Assembly: GCF_030269925.1 (NCBI RefSeq)
Contig: NC_085131.1
Location: forward strand, 13,501,501 to 13,565,500
Length of the DNA: 64,000 nucleotides
Origin: Bombyx mori
Lineage: Eukaryota > Arthropoda > Insecta > Lepidoptera > Bombycidae
Direction: 5' to 3'
Shown: in pieces, positions 21,429 to 34,139 of the stretch
Layout: the number at the start of each line of letters is the position of its first letter
Numbering within the stretch: the stretch's first letter is position 1
Notes under the pieces: model-generated
Told to the model about the DNA's origin: nothing
Database searches by the model: none
Seen by the model: the letters and a program-made list of their open reading frames with translations, nothing else
Position numbers and translations under genes: made by a program

Positions 21429-22809
21429 TCTGTAGGGTGTCTTTGAAAGGAGGTACCCTATATACGCAGGAAGTTTGAAAACTCTCTTTCAAATATTATA
21501 TTGTTATACATTCCACACAAAAATCATCGTCAACAATAATAAAAGAAGTTTCTAGAAACTACTCTCGCAATAATAAGCTATGCTTTTAAAATCTTAACGG
21601 TTTCATATTTCTATAATTGCGTCGAGACCGTGGGGGTTGGATCGTAAAGGGAATAACATTGTACTCATGTGTTTCATTTCCAATTTTATTGTTTCTGGGA
21701 GAAACGTTTGAATTGCTTCGGGCATTATAACCAGTAGATATTTAGTGATCGTACTATCATACTTTCTATGTTGAAATAGAAAATATTCTGAGTTTTTCTT
21801 AGGTGGGCTGTGAGATTTACCTATCTCCAGAATTATAAAATAGAAAAAATCCTACAATTACTATGTGAAATCGCAGAGCACGCCTGGCATGTTATATATA
21901 AAGACGTAAGTATGCATGTATGCTTTTCATTCGATTGGAAAACTTCAGAGACAGAAAAAAAGTGGCCAGTTAAAGCATTCGAGCAAACGGTTACTGAAAT
22001 CGCACAGAATATTTTACATTTCATTACCCAATACGCGTTAAGTTACCTAAGTGAACGGGGCTATACAGTTACTAGAGGCATATAAGTTTCAGAATGCAGC
22101 CTTTTGATCGAGGCCTCAGAAGTAAGTACATCCATTACGATCTCAATATCATTATATTTGACCACATGACTGCACCCGTACAGACTATCAATAAGGCCTA
22201 CTAATTGTTTAAAAAATTGGGCTCCTGTCAACGGAATTTCAACATTGGCATAGTGATGTTACTTGTTTTTAGTATACTGGGCTTAGTCTTTTTGTCTAGG
22301 CCATGACAGACACGTCAATTGAACAAAAATTTAAATCAGCTTACTCTATTTTGGAACGGCATCAGCTTATCTGATTTTATCCTAAACCAGTACACTAGCA
22401 GATATTATGCTTCGCTTAACTCCAATTAAACCGAGAACACCCACACTCCGGGGAATGCAATAAAATTCATTACAGTCTAGTTTCGGCTGAGAACTACAGG
22501 TATCCGGGGCATGTTTCAAATTAAATTTAGTTGTGCGTCCTCTATAGATGATTCTGTTTATTGCCTTCAGGAATTTTGTCGTTGGGGTGTGATGGATTTC
22601 GGAGGATTTAGTTCACCATTGGATATATTTTTTGACTGGAAAATATTAATTTGAGTTTAGTGTTTTTAGATGTCTCATCTGCCGGTTAAACATGTCATAA
22701 ACAAAAATGAGTATACACATACGGAATAAGCAGGATCCAGATATCTAAACTCAGAATTGTAACAAACAGGCAAGCACTACCAATTTCACAACTTGCTATT
22801 AAGTTTAAC
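21429..22809. other. unique DNA; one 91-codon chance frame
   Basis: The plus frame 21810-22085 overlaps a minus frame of similar length, has no coding bias, domain or splice signals, and is not called. Confidence 0.4.
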
Positions 22810-22926
22810 GGTAGGCAGCGGCTTGGCTCTACCCCTGGCATTGCTGAAGTCCATGGGCGACGGTAACCACTCACCATCAGGTGGGCCGTTTGCTCGTCTG
22901 CCTACAAGGGCAATAAAAAATAAATA
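22810..22926 (+). mobile_element. LINE 3' tail, family Y
   Basis: GGTAGGCAGCGGCTTGGCTC through CTACAAGGGCAATAAAAAAT. The cleanest Y tail here. Confidence 0.8.
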
Positions 22927-23075
22927 AATAAAAAGTGCTTAACAAACATATCAGAGGTAAATGTCGCCATCCTTCTTTGAATTATTTATTAATGTAAATC
23001 GTTTCTTGCGATAGCCATTTTATCATTCAAACCAAAATGAATGATGGATTCACAGTAGGCAGGATGGTACCAAAC

Positions 23076-23229
23076 GTGGGGCAGCCGTTGTAACTATACT
23101 GAGACCTTAGAACTTATATCTCAAGGTGTGTGGCACATTTACGTTGTAGATGTCTATGGGTTCCAGTAACCACTTAACACCAGGTGGGCTGTGAGCTCGT
23201 CCACACAACTAGGCAATAAAAAATAAAAA
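23076..23229 (+). mobile_element. Bm1 SINE, 3' fragment
   Basis: Starts at GTGGGGCAGCCGTTGTAACT. Confidence 0.85.
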
Positions 23230-23280
23230 CCTGCAATCAGCAATCCTTTCTGAAAAACTTTATTCATTGTTATCAATTGA

Positions 23281-23400
23281 CTCGATGGTGTAGTAGTAAG
23301 TGGTTGTGGGTTCGATCCCCACACCGGGCAAACATTCCTTTGATGAACAGGTTGGTTTGCTCTTTGCCTGGGTGTTTATTATCTATAACTATATATTTAA
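23281..23400 (+). mobile_element. tRNA-derived SINE (non-Bm1), partial
   Basis: CTCGATGGTGTAGTAGTAAG (A-box-like) and GGTTCGATCCCCAC (B box) sit too close together for a tRNA. GGGCAAACATTCCTTTGATG and CTGGGTGTTTATTATCTATA follow, the body of a common lepidopteran SINE. Related to 36991-37220. Confidence 0.6.
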
Positions 23401-23417
23401 ACGTAAACGACGACTAC

Positions 23418-23553
23418 GACTATACTTGAGACCTTAGAACTATATCTCAAGGTGTGTGGCGCATTTACGTTGTAGATGTCTATGGGCTCCAGTAACCACT
23501 TAACACCAGGTGGGCTGTGAGCTCGTCCACACATACAAGCAATAAAAAAAAAA
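23418..23553 (+). mobile_element. Bm1 SINE, 3' fragment
   Basis: Starts at ACTATACTTGAGACC, directly after the other SINE. The tail runs into a TA microsatellite. Confidence 0.83.
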
Positions 23554-24380
23554 TATATATATATATAAGTATTTATGTTAGTCTCTGGTATTCATAGCAC
23601 AGAGAATCCTAATTAGGGGCCGCATGACCGTGTGTGATTTATTCCCAGTCACTTATTTATTTATTTAGTTGTTGTTTTGGATTGGCAAACCAAATCACAG
23701 AGAGGTTACGGGAGCTCATATTATGGGGCTCTTTTCTATATAGTCGTATCTCACGACATGAATACTACAGTCCACCATGAGACATTTCGACATTCCAATT
23801 GTGCTTTAAAATGGCTTTTATTTGAAAAGTAGAAAAAAAAACCCAAGGATTGTTATGAGCCGTTCAATATCATTATTGTGAAGCTTGTAAAGGTAAACGC
23901 GGATATAACCCGGCCTACGTGAATGTGTATGGTTAGATAGCCCACATTGTGCAGCGGTTGACCGCTTTATCACTTTGTGAATTGATTTGAATCTGAGGTT
24001 GCAATTTGGTCGTGTAGCATCGTTTTACTAATTGACGAGCTTTTGTAAGCCCTCACGGATAAGTACCACAAAAGTTATTTTTATGCTATGACCAGAACTA
24101 AAACCTTTTTAGAATCATTCGATAGACATGTGTCGTACGATGTTGGTTCTATGTTCAAAACCCTTTCTTTCCAATAAAAACTGCACTAAACACTCTAGCA
24201 ATTACAAAGATGATTTACAAATTTCACTCAAGTGTTACATTTGATTTACTGGCAACCGGAATTGATTATACTCTTAAATGGCAATGATAACTGTACCAAG
24301 TTTCAACTTATTCGGTTTAGAACTATTCCAATTTTCCAATTTAAAACAAACGAAGAGTTGATTAATAATAAATTAATTAA
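23554..24380. other. unique DNA
   Basis: Short TA microsatellite at 23554-23566. Nothing else supported. Confidence 0.4.
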
Positions 24381-24743
24381 GCTATTGCAAAGCTTTTATC
24401 GCGGGCTTTGAGCACGGCGACCGAATCAAGAAATTCCGTTACGAAAATAATACCTAACACCCCCACTCCGCCTACCATGTAGCTCGTGTTCAACACATTC
24501 ACACGTTGCGCTTGTGTAGTGTTTGTGAATAAGCGCGCGGCGTGACGTCGCACTGCATGCGCATCATGAAAAATCTGCCTATCTCTCTCTCGTGCGGTCT
24601 AGCCTATGAGTGTGAAGGGGACAGTTAATGTTTTGCTTTTTTTAATGTTTACAAATATAGCGTGGTCTTATTTTATTATTATTTTAATATTAAATTATTA
24701 CTGTCTAAAATTGCATAAGTTTATAAAAATGCTGTGCAATAGC
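24381..24743 (+). mobile_element. 360-bp inverted-terminal-repeat family, copy 1
   Basis: Ends GCTATTGCAAAGCTTTTAT and the reverse complement GCTATTGCACAGCATTTTTA form imperfect inverted repeats. The interior has CACGGCGACCGAATCAAGAA, a GCGCGCGGCGTGACGTCGCA block (CRE-like TGACGTC), CTCTCTCTCGTGCGGTCTAG and ATAGCGTGGTCTTATTTTAT. Two more copies lie inverted at 54571 and 57267. No open frame. The family is not known to me. Confidence 0.6.
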
Positions 24744-26286
24744 GAGTGCCATTAGTTTTTAATAATAATGTACCACTATAATATCGCTTTGTCTTTCCCG
24801 TAAAGCTAGACATTTTGTGGAACTAGCCTAAGCCAGCTTTGCTAACACTAAATATATTGAAGACAAAGTTCCTAAAGTGAGTCTTGCATGAAAATACCAT
24901 GATATCTATCAGCTTAAACAACTCGCTGGGGAAATAAGGCTCTATTTGAATACGAAGTCTTCAAACATTGAATGTTGGTTCTCATTGTCTCTTGGGATGT
25001 AGAACTTCGATACCGCAGAACTAATTTCAGTTCATTGTAAACGTGAAGTTTGATGTGATAAATTAGACAGGGGATTATAGATTTTGCTAACGGTAAGTTC
25101 GGTAAAGATTTTGATGGATTTTCTTGCAACAGGAGAAGCAGCATCACTACCTTCTTGGTGTTTCCAGATTTCATAGACGTGACAGGGTAAATATTACTGT
25201 CGAATATGAGATAAAATATGTGCAATATATTTGTAAAAATTTTTTTTTAAATATTTTGATGGTCGTACATTGTCATACAATGTCCATAAAATTATACACA
25301 TGCGAACTAATAGTTACTTATGAAAAGAATACAGTATTTAAATATGCCTCTCAAGTAGTATACTACAAAAATATTCTTCCATTGTCACCAGATTCTGAGC
25401 TGAGTTGAGCTACGAATATCATACGAATTTCAAGATCGAATTTCAAAAGTTTAATGAGTACAGTAGAATTATAAAATAATTACTAATTTAGAATCTATGT
25501 AGTTTTAAAGTCAATTCCGTCAAAATCATGCACGGCTTGATAAAAACTTTTACAAAGTGTGTTCACAGCGTAGACTGGTACGGTCATTCTCCCTATTTCT
25601 TCTAGGAATCGATCTTAGCTCATGGTTGTTAGCTATTTCAGGTGTCAGGCAAGCCATAGCAGCAAACTTTGCTGTACTAGTGGCCCAAAATGTAAGCAAC
25701 CCCAAACGTTTGTTGGGTTATTGACTATGCCATGGTTCGTCGTTCAAATCCGGGAGCATTATAATATGCAATCAATTATTCCGTGAGGAATAGCAGCATC
25801 AATATCAGCAGAGGAAGGAGTAGCATCGTGAAATTCTATAAACAAATCAATCAATTATTATTATTCGCACTAAGCTATTACCATCCTGCTTATTACCGTT
25901 CTGCTAACAACACCGATTGGGTCGTAAATTCATTGTCATGTCATCATAAAATACACAATTATGATCACGGATCCTACGTGCTAAGGCAGTGCATATTAAA
26001 TTTTTGCCGTAGAGCCATGAGTTCCAATTTGTGGAAGAATTATTTTTTATGTAACATTCGGCAACCCTAACGATACGAAGATAGCATAATAAACGTCCCA
26101 TAAGGAACATGTTATAACCCATCAGGAGAAAGGAGCGAGAGTAAGAGGAGGCTTTTTCGTAACAGAGGACACCCGTGTGCGTAGTGCGAGTTTTTTAACG
26201 TTGTCGATAGCTTAAAAGTTAACTCAATTTGGTATGGAGTTGGAACGTTTGCCTACGTTTGCCACTAGGGTCGCTGTTCCAACTGT
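24744..26286. other. unique DNA; trace of a dispersed repeat
   Basis: GTCCCATAAGGAAC (26095-26108) matches the end of the MITE-like element at 8910-9248. Frames of about 95-103 codons on both strands overlap each other and look random. Confidence 0.4.
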
Positions 26287-26518
26287 ATTTTTTTTCTTTT
26301 TTCGCTCCTTGGCCGATCCTCCTAGGAGGTCCCCGCGCCTAGGGGGCGCGCAGGGTATGTGAGACTCAACGATCTGCAGGTGTTGAGAGCAGATCGCGGG
26401 CCCAAGGATTTTAGGGCCCACCCACTAAACGACTCCCCTGCACTCTTACACCCGACGTCCGATCTCCGTCCGGGGTCAAAACCCGGTCAGAGTAGGGGGT
26501 TCCCGCGGTCAACACATT
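26287..26518 (-). mobile_element. R1-clade-like LINE, 3' UTR fragment
   Basis: The reverse complement matches the 3' UTR of the element at 61256-61971 (GCAGATCGCGGGCCCAAGGA in one, GCAGACCGCGGGCCCAAGGA in the reverse complement of the other). The A tail lies at the left edge. GC-rich against its surroundings. Confidence 0.65.
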
Positions 26519-26914
26519 TAGCCAATATAATATTCATAGTTTCGTGGCTACTAGATTAAGTGCTCAACGAAAATATATTTACTAGTGTCATATCGTTAGC
26601 ATCATATTAGTAACATCAATTGAGATTATTAATACGTCACTAGGATAAGAGGCTATAGAAACTGCAGAACTAGTGATCATAAAAACATTAATATTTTTTT
26701 TAAACTTTAAACGGATGTTAAGCCACTGATTTGGGAACATTAATGTTTTAAACTTTTAAAAAAACCGGAGAAGGATTTTAAGGATATATTTTATTATTAT
26801 AATGACTAAATGGTTATTTATACCCAGTAATGGACGTATGTGGGCTAAAATTGAGAACGAGAGAAAAATAATGACTCTAAATTGTATTCTATGTATGTAT
26901 GTATTGTAAATACA
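26519..26914. other. unique AT-rich DNA
   Basis: No feature. Confidence 0.4.
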
Positions 26915-27151
26915 GTCGAACCCGTCGTATGCAACGAAGAGCTCGGCGAGTGAAATAACCCACAGACACAGCCCACTGAGTTTCTCGCCGGATATTCTCA
27001 GTGGGTTGCGTTTCAGATCCGGTGGTACATTCTGCGTAGCACGGCTCTTGCTAGGGCTAGTGTTGGCATCTAAGTCAGGTTGAGCCCCGTGAGCTCACCT
27101 AGTTGCCGCTGACGCTGGTATGGTACCTCAAGACCATAGGTAGGAAAAAAA
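26915..27151 (+). mobile_element. LINE 3' tail, family X, long copy
   Basis: GTCGAACCCGTCGTATGCAA, CCCACTGAGTTTCTCGCCGG, CTCTTGCTAGGGCTAGTGTT, then GGTAGGAAAAAAAGC. Confidence 0.7.
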
Positions 27152-28541
27152 GCACTACAAATGTATTATATTAATACACTATTCAAGAAAATGGCTATAA
27201 CAAATAAAGGGAAACTACATCGAGAATGGGTTTATTTGGTTTAGAAACGAAAGCGAGGCTAGGCAGAAAGCTTGCCCCGAAGCCCTGTCTGTGTCTCAAA
27301 AAGAGGTCATAAAGACCAAACCGACCTAAAAAAACATTATACAAAAAAAACACTCAAAACATCGCAAGCATACCCCGCACGTCCCAAGATTTCTAATAAA
27401 AATCCGGCGACACTCATAATACCGCGAATCCACCGCGTATTATTCATGTAAACGAGGAAAAACGTTAAAGTTAGACGAGAAACAATAAAACTATCGGTTT
27501 TATAGCGGTTTTACGCCGAGGACAGGTGAAATTTTTCGGGCGGGCCACGTTTTATTGTGCGGAAAACAACAGGACGGGTTGATTACTTGTGTTTTGGGAC
27601 GATTTTTCCGGGTGGGATATTTCTTTGCAACTCCATATTGTTTACTTTGGTAATGGTTTTCGTTTGGTTGGATATGGTTTGATTCATTTGTTTCCCAATC
27701 ATCCTTATCATAATATATCCGCATAGAATTCGCATAGAGATCCAAGGATTCGTTGGTCTAGAAATATCTCTATTTTTACTGATAGCTATCTTTCTTATCT
27801 CTCAATAGTGGCATTTCTATCTCTATATAGATAGTGGCGATATCTATCTCTATTATTTGTAGATACAAGATTTGATGATAAGTTAGAAAAGCACGTTAAA
27901 TAAGCTTGTACAGATGAGTAATGGAAAAGCTGGAAAAAAACAGAGCAAAGGTCACGTACCTATTTAACTTTTTTATATAAGCTATCATCGTGAAAATTCC
28001 TCTAGTCCAAAGTAAAATCAGCAATGTGAGTCTTCTAAGAAACAAAGCAAATTTTAGTGAAACTAGCATTAGCAATGGCATATCCATTCACAAAGAAACA
28101 ATATTTGAACGTAATTCAATAGCAGTATAGAAATAAATTTTATGACCAAACCATCTTTATTTATCGATAAAGTTAGAGGGGTTTATTTGATAGCTTTAGG
28201 ACATTTTATAAAGTTGTAAGCCGGAAATAATGGCAAGGACGAATCACAGCTTTAGTAAATACTGTAAATTTTGGTGTACGTGATTATAAAACTAACTTGG
28301 AGCGTTTAAAACGTGACTCAAGGACGTACAAGGGCCTGGATGAAATCGAAATTGATTGGCTTAACATTGAATTATTAAGCATTCGATATTCAACAAACAA
28401 TTTAGGATTATCTATTGGATTATAGGCAATACGTACACAAAGTCTGCCTTCGTTAACAAAAGCAGTGATTAGAATATATTTTATTTTTATTGTGTAGACT
28501 AGTGAACAAGAACATGAAACTGAACAGAACTGGTGAACAAG
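27152..28541. other. unique DNA with an interrupted TATC microsatellite
   Basis: Degenerate TATCTCTA units at 27765-27865. The rest is unrecognised. Confidence 0.45.
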
Positions 28542-28720
28542 AATGCGTTTCGGCTTGAAGGGTGAGGCAGCCGTTGTAACTATACTTACCTTACCTTAGA
28601 ACTTACATCTCGAGGTGGGTGGCGCATTTACGCTGTAAATGTCTATAGACTCTGGTAACCACTTAACACCAAGTGAGCTGTGAGCTCGTCCACCCATGTA
28701 AGCAATGAAAAAACAAAAAA
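28542..28720 (+). mobile_element. Bm1 SINE, 3' half
   Basis: Starts at AATGCGTTTCGGCTTGAAGG and carries a small ACTTACC repeat insertion after ACTATACT. Confidence 0.83.
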
Positions 28721-28757
28721 CAAGGTCTATCTGGTGGTATGTGATTAACGGAACTTA

Positions 28758-28945
28758 TAGAATACAAAACGGCTGCTTCACCTTTCAAATTGAAAGATGA
28801 CTGATTCATGGCAAAAATATGTAGGACTGTGGATGAGCGCAGTGGCTCCAGGTAGTATGGATGAACTCTACCCAGGTGGCGGGCGGTGCGATGGTAAAAA
28901 CCTTCACATGAGGGCTCACAAAACGCCCTTCCACCAGTATAAAGG
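28758..28945 (-). mobile_element. Bm1 copy with LINE-derived interior
   Basis: Bm1 body sequence forms both ends (ACTGGTGGAAGGGCGTTTTG and GCCATGAATCAGTCATCTTT in sense). Between them sit two pieces of family Y ORF end in opposite orientations: GCAGTGGCTCCAGGTAGTA and GCGGGCGGTGCGATGGTAAA on the plus strand. Confidence 0.6.
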
Positions 28946-29186
28946 AGAGTCTACACTTACCATCAGCACGCAGTGCAGCGCAACATTCAAGTGTTTTATT
29001 TAAGAATCAAGCCAATGCTATTTATAATCGGTGTAATTCTGTTACGAACTTCTAACTTATTTGAGCGCTTACCTGTCTTCGTTCCACTTAATAGGCAATC
29101 CTATTATTATTATTATCTATCTATTTATCTATCTATTTAATCTCTATAGTTTTATTGGCATAATTAAATAACCAGCTCTCAGCTTT

Positions 29187-29432
29187 ACTGGTGGTAGGAC
29201 CTCTTGTGAGTCCGCGCGGGTAAGTACCACCGCCCCGCCTATTTCTGCCGTGAAGCAGTAATGCGTTTCGGTTTGAAGGGTGGGGCAGCCGTTGTAACTA
29301 TTCTTGAGACCTTAGAACTTATATCTCAAGGTGGGTGGCGCATTTACGTCGTAGATGTCTATGGGCTCCAGTAACCACTTAAAACCAGGTGGGCTGTGAG
29401 CTCGTCCACCCACCTAGCAATAAAAAAAAAAA
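29187..29432 (+). mobile_element. Bm1 SINE, short form
   Basis: Starts at ACTGGTGGTAGGACCTC. Canonical to an A tail. A (TATC)n run at 29113-29140 lies just upstream. Confidence 0.88.
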
Positions 29433-29671
29433 TCTCAATACAGAGAGTGTGATACGATTTAAATGTATTACATTAAAACGGTTTCTCTCTTTATCTCATT
29501 ATCTTTCGATACAATTTATAGAATCACACTGGAGTAATTCGTTTAACAGGCGATGGCTGCCTCCCGATTCTAATCGGACCGGGACCGGAATGATTCGTAT
29601 ACGTGACCACACGCATTTGTTAAGAATTATACGGCGGTCTGTTTGAGATGAAAATGCAGCGTTTTCATACC

Positions 29672-29819
29672 GTTGTAACTATACCGTCAGCCGTTGTAAC
29701 TATACTTGAGACCTTAGAACTTATATCTCAAGATGGGTGGCGCATTTACGTTGTGGATGTCTATGGGCTCCAGTAACCATTTAACACCAAGTGGGCTGTG
29801 AGCTCGTCCACCCATCTAA
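29672..29819 (+). mobile_element. Bm1 SINE, 3' fragment with a duplicated start
   Basis: GTTGTAACTATAC occurs twice (29672 and 29692) before the canonical remainder. No A tail. Confidence 0.78.
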
Positions 29820-30111
29820 TAACACATAACCTGCAATACATATTTATATTTTTTGAATAAAAAAATGAATTCCGTAATCATATAATGCGATCACTTCTTA
29901 TACGTCGGTCAGTAGAAGTGTAGCCTGAACTTATCTGTCCTCGTAACTTTTATTTAACACCAGTTAATGTATGATTGAGAATATTAGTACTGTGCTTTAG
30001 GTGTGGACTGTCACTAAGTCTTTTCAAATTTAATATCACAAGATATAAAATTACATTGTTCAATATGTTCGCCACAGACAAACTAAAATCTCAGAGCAAT
30101 TTTATTATTAC

Positions 30112-30322
30112 ACTAGCGGACCCGAGAGACGTTGCTCTATACTATAAATTCGAAAATTTCAAACTATTTATTATAAATATTGTTTTTTTAGTACATCGAA
30201 TTGTGAATCTAAACTATCCAGGGCACCACCCAAACGCATACAAACTTCACTCAAATAGGCCCAGCCGTTTAGGACGAGTTCAGTGACATACACACGCACC
30301 GTGGAATTATATATATAAAGAT
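30112..30322 (-). mobile_element. Helitron-like non-autonomous element
   Basis: ACTAGCGGACCCGAGAGACG at the left, AGGCCCAGCCGTTTAGGACG inside, TTATATATATAAAGAT at the right. Confidence 0.5.
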
Positions 30323-30918
30323 TATTCGTGCTTAGTCACAAGTAAACGTAAAGAAATCTGGCCATTGCGGCCACTGAAAATGTGATAAAACACCTTCAAG
30401 ACCTTTTTCTCCACCCCTTACTTACACTGTCCTCCCATGTAGGAACAAACAGACGTTTCCGTGTTTTATGGCTCTTTGTTGTATTATTATGTTCTTTACT
30501 TCAATTCTGGATACACCTTTATTTTAAAGGTTTTTAGTCTACTGTTTTGTTGTGGATTTTATAAACTTTACGATTTCATTTTCATTGTCAATGGCACTAT
30601 TGTATCTCTCAAATCGTTTTCATCGGTGATCATTTTCGATAAAAAAAACTCCTTAAGCTCTTATACTCATCTAATGAAACGCAACGTTGACGCCACGATT
30701 ATCGGCCCGTATGATTTCATTATCAAAAAAATTACTGATGCTATCTCGGATGTTAAAGTAATCCCGTTAATTACTCAAATCCTTTATTTATTGCGCATTA
30801 CGAGTTCATTTATAAATATTTCGATCGGACTTTTATGTTTGTTGTTAAAAGTAACGGACCGATAAAATGTAATAAATAGGAGCGTGCCTTTACTTCATTA
30901 TTTCGCTATTTTGCTATA
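30323..30918. other. unique DNA with a 134-codon frame lacking an early ATG
   Basis: The plus frame 30461-30865 is the longest hydrophobic open frame away from repeats. Its first in-frame ATG is about 72 codons in, no splice signals frame it, and no family is recognised. Confidence 0.35.
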
Positions 30919-30919
30919 A

Positions 30920-31167
30920 TCTATACTAATATATAAATCTACAGTGGTTTTAATGGATGTTCCGTTATAGCTACTGAACCATGCAAATGATTGACTTGAA
31001 ACTTGGTATCCATGTAGAAAATACATATACTCAATAGATAAGCTAATATTTATATGAGTGTCGGACTCCCTACACCAGTTGCGGGGGCGTTAATGATGAG
31101 AATGTTTGTGGGGATGAGAAATAATGTTAATTTTAAATGCCCAGCGAAGCGGACGGGTACAGCTAGT
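30920..31167 (+). mobile_element. Helitron-like non-autonomous element
   Basis: TCTATACTAATATATAAATC start, AGCGAAGCGGACGGGTACAG then CTAGTT end. The classic short-terminus, no-TIR layout. Confidence 0.58.
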
Positions 31168-31894
31168 TACTTATGAGTCTATGCATTTTGAATACTAGAA
31201 TGTTTATACTTTAGCACCAGACAGAATAAAGCAGCACATGCTCTACCTGGTTGTGAATAGTCATCGATGATCATGAGCATCAGAAATGAAGCACACCTAG
31301 CCTGAGGCCACGGATTACCCTCTTAGAACTCTTTATAAATAACGTGCAGAGGTATTCTGTTCTTTCTGGATTTGCCCCATACTCATTTCCTGAAAATAAT
31401 ATAATAGTGTTATAAATAATGAGACCAAGAAACTTTGAAACTACCGTAATTCAAGTTGGATTCGGTTATTTGGGAATGCGTGGGAAACCCTAATTTTAAA
31501 GGGAAATTGAAGATGTCCGTATTTTGTAACCGGTTGTTGGACCGTTGACGCTCGGATATAGGCCCAGAATTTAAATTGGAAATTACAAAAATTGCATAAC
31601 CGAACTGAATTCTTTGTACGTCCGATTTGCAGATTTTTGTGTTTGTTTTCCATTGACAATAATATGAGCTTATGGGAGGGAAACAGGTTTTTTTTTCTCA
31701 GACATACCAGCATTATCTTATAAGAGCGTTATCTTATAAAATGTCTTGTCCTAACTATAATAATAGATTCGTTACCGCAAAAAGTAAACAGCTCTGGCAA
31801 GTACTTGAATTTTTGGCTTTACGTCCTTTTTTGTTATCAAAAAGCTTTCATAATTATGTTAAGTCTAAGCTTATATAACGAGGTTTGCGGAGTT
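31168..31894. other. unique DNA, no feature
   Basis: Nothing supported. Confidence 0.4.
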
Positions 31895-31985
31895 GTCGCG
31901 GCTATGCTCATGGCATTGCTGATCTCCATGAGCGATGGTAACTACTCACCGTCATCTATCCCGTATGCTCGTTTGCTATAAATAC
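31895..31985 (+). mobile_element. decayed LINE tail, family Y
   Basis: ATGGCATTGCTGATCTCCAT, then GCGATGGTAACTACTCACCG and CCGTATGCTCGTTTGC remain. Confidence 0.55.
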
Positions 31986-32407
31986 TTAAACTTTTTACCA
32001 GACAAACAAGCAAAAAAACTAACTTTACAGCTTTTAATACAGCGAAAGACAAACGTACGTCTAGGATCGTGACTATATCGTGTGTCGTGAACGGTTAAGC
32101 TCAGTTATACGAGGAGCTTTTAGCTTAATGAGCTATGAACTTGATTGTTATGGCCTTAACGAGAAATGACGTCACGGATTAGTTGAAATGGAATGCTCCG
32201 TTGAAAGGATTCCAGGAAAGGATATTCATGTTTTTTTTTAATTATTCCGGATGTTAATGTTTATATTTTATTTTCTGAATATTGGTTATTTTAGTTTTGT
32301 TCAAAAGCCGACATACTACTGTGTTACAGCGATGTGAGCTGGAGACATGATGCTTTAATAGTGATTTAGATTTATACTATTGGTCGTAAGGAGTATTGTA
32401 AGCCTTA
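31986..32407. other. unique DNA, no feature
   Basis: Nothing supported. Confidence 0.35.
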
Positions 32408-32610
32408 CACTGGTAGATAAGACCCTACCTATTTCTGTCGCGAACCATTCATGTAATCCCATGTGATGGGTGAGACAGCCGTTATATAATACAATTGACA
32501 TTTCAGACTCATGTTCCAAGTTGGGAAGCGGTATTCACACTATGATGTCCATAGACTCCTGTAACCACTATAGCCATGAGCCGTGAGCTTCATCCCCGAT
32601 GAAATAAATG
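32408..32610 (+). mobile_element. ancient Bm1 short form
   Basis: Order of landmarks preserved at low identity: CACTGGTAGATAAGACC, TGCCTATTTCTG-like, GGGTGAGACAGCCGTT, ATGTCCATAGACTCCTGTAA, GAGCCGTGAGCTTC, ATGAAATAAATGCAA. Confidence 0.6.
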
Positions 32611-32664
32611 CAATTATGCTATAAACCAGGAAGATTTTAACAATTTATATTTCTCTTTTTCTTT

Positions 32665-32820
32665 CTTTCCTATTACCTTCTTGCAGGGATGTAGGGCTCG
32701 AATCAAATCCTTCCATTTACGTGGGTCTTGGACAGTCTGTTTTAACTCCTCCCACATCATGCCCAAGACGCCCAGTTCCTGCTCTACTGAGCGACGCCAA
32801 GTTGTTCTGGGACGGGACAA
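32665..32820 (-). mobile_element. LINE ORF2 C-terminal fragment
   Basis: Encodes RPRTTWRRSVEQELGVLG, then WEELKQTVQDPRKWKDLIRA. This is the W...DR.KW extreme C-terminus of RTE-type endonuclease/reverse transcriptase proteins. Confidence 0.6.
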
Positions 32821-34139
32821 ATTGTGAAAATTATATTATTATTAAAATTTGTTAAACTTGAAGATCAAAACGATTGATAAAGTTAGTTAAGTTTAATTTC
32901 ATGCTGGAGAAAAAGATGACATCAAAGTTCGAGGACACCATACAGACCATTTACAACTTTCGGGGAGTGAAAAGATTATCCCCTCAATACCTTCAAAAAC
33001 TTTAAGCGCATATCATCTGAAACTAAGATCTCTCAAATACTCTAATTTCTTCCAAAATCCGCAGAGAAATTAACACTAGACAATCGAGCTCTTAAAACCG
33101 ATGATTAATCAAATCTATAATTATGTATCTATGATTTTTAAGATCATTACCAACCAACCGACAAAGTACCTATGTTCGTACACACCAGTCGTGTGTATAT
33201 TAAAAACGCAAGTGAAAAGGCCTCCCTGTATTTGCGATAGTCTTTAAAACGAACGTTCTAATATCAAACTAAAACCACGAGAGCAACTAGCACGGCTAGT
33301 CAAAAACAAATACAGCAGAAATGAACCTGATATTGCAAAAAATCGTATGACCCGCGCTGATATTTTGCCTCGATAGCAAGCAATAAGTTGTCCCACCTCC
33401 GGCACATGAAGATAGATCTACGGAGTTATCTGGAAGCGATATACATGTATTTTCGTTAAAGTGATCGTACTGTAATCATGAGTTAGTGCTTGCAGTAAAA
33501 CTTTAGTTATAATAGTGTGTAATATATATTAGGTATTTAAATTTTGCAATTTCAATTCACTCATCTTGACAGTACGAAAAACAAATAAAAATCACAGATT
33601 TTCCTTATTTGAATTTGGAATTATCTTCTTTAAAATTTAAACTTTTAATGATACCAAAACCAGCCAGATACAAATAGTATAGCCAAAGAGATTTTATTAC
33701 AAGTTCATACATACTATAAAGATAAAAGACTTTTCCCCAACCTATTATATAAATAGGGTATGCTTAAAAAATAACTTTAAAATTACACATACCAAATTCG
33801 TTGCAGCATGGACTCCAATCGAAAATCGAACCATGGGTCTGGTATGGATCGTATGGTCGCTGACAACCTGATCAACTTTCACATATTATAAAATACTAGA
33901 CGCCCGGTAGTCGAAATTCGACAATAATTAATTGAAATTATAAGTTTGTACACTATTATGATTCTATTTTCAAAGACTATTTATTATACTTCTATGATCA
34001 CAAATTTCGCCAAGACTACACTATAGAAAAATATTATTAAAGACAAAACAGTATTTATTTCGCAATTTTCAATTTTCAACAATAGCAATTTTCGTAAAAA
34101 GGGATACAAAGTTTTTGTTTCACGTATTAATATATGGAT
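32821..34139. other. unique AT-rich DNA
   Basis: No supported feature. Confidence 0.45.

Noticed and set aside
21810..22085. 91-codon plus-strand frame
   Set aside because: Overlaps an equally open minus frame. No coding bias.
30461..30865. 134-codon plus-strand frame
   Set aside because: The first in-frame ATG is about 72 codons in. Hydrophobic, A/T-driven codon use, no splice signals or recognised domain.
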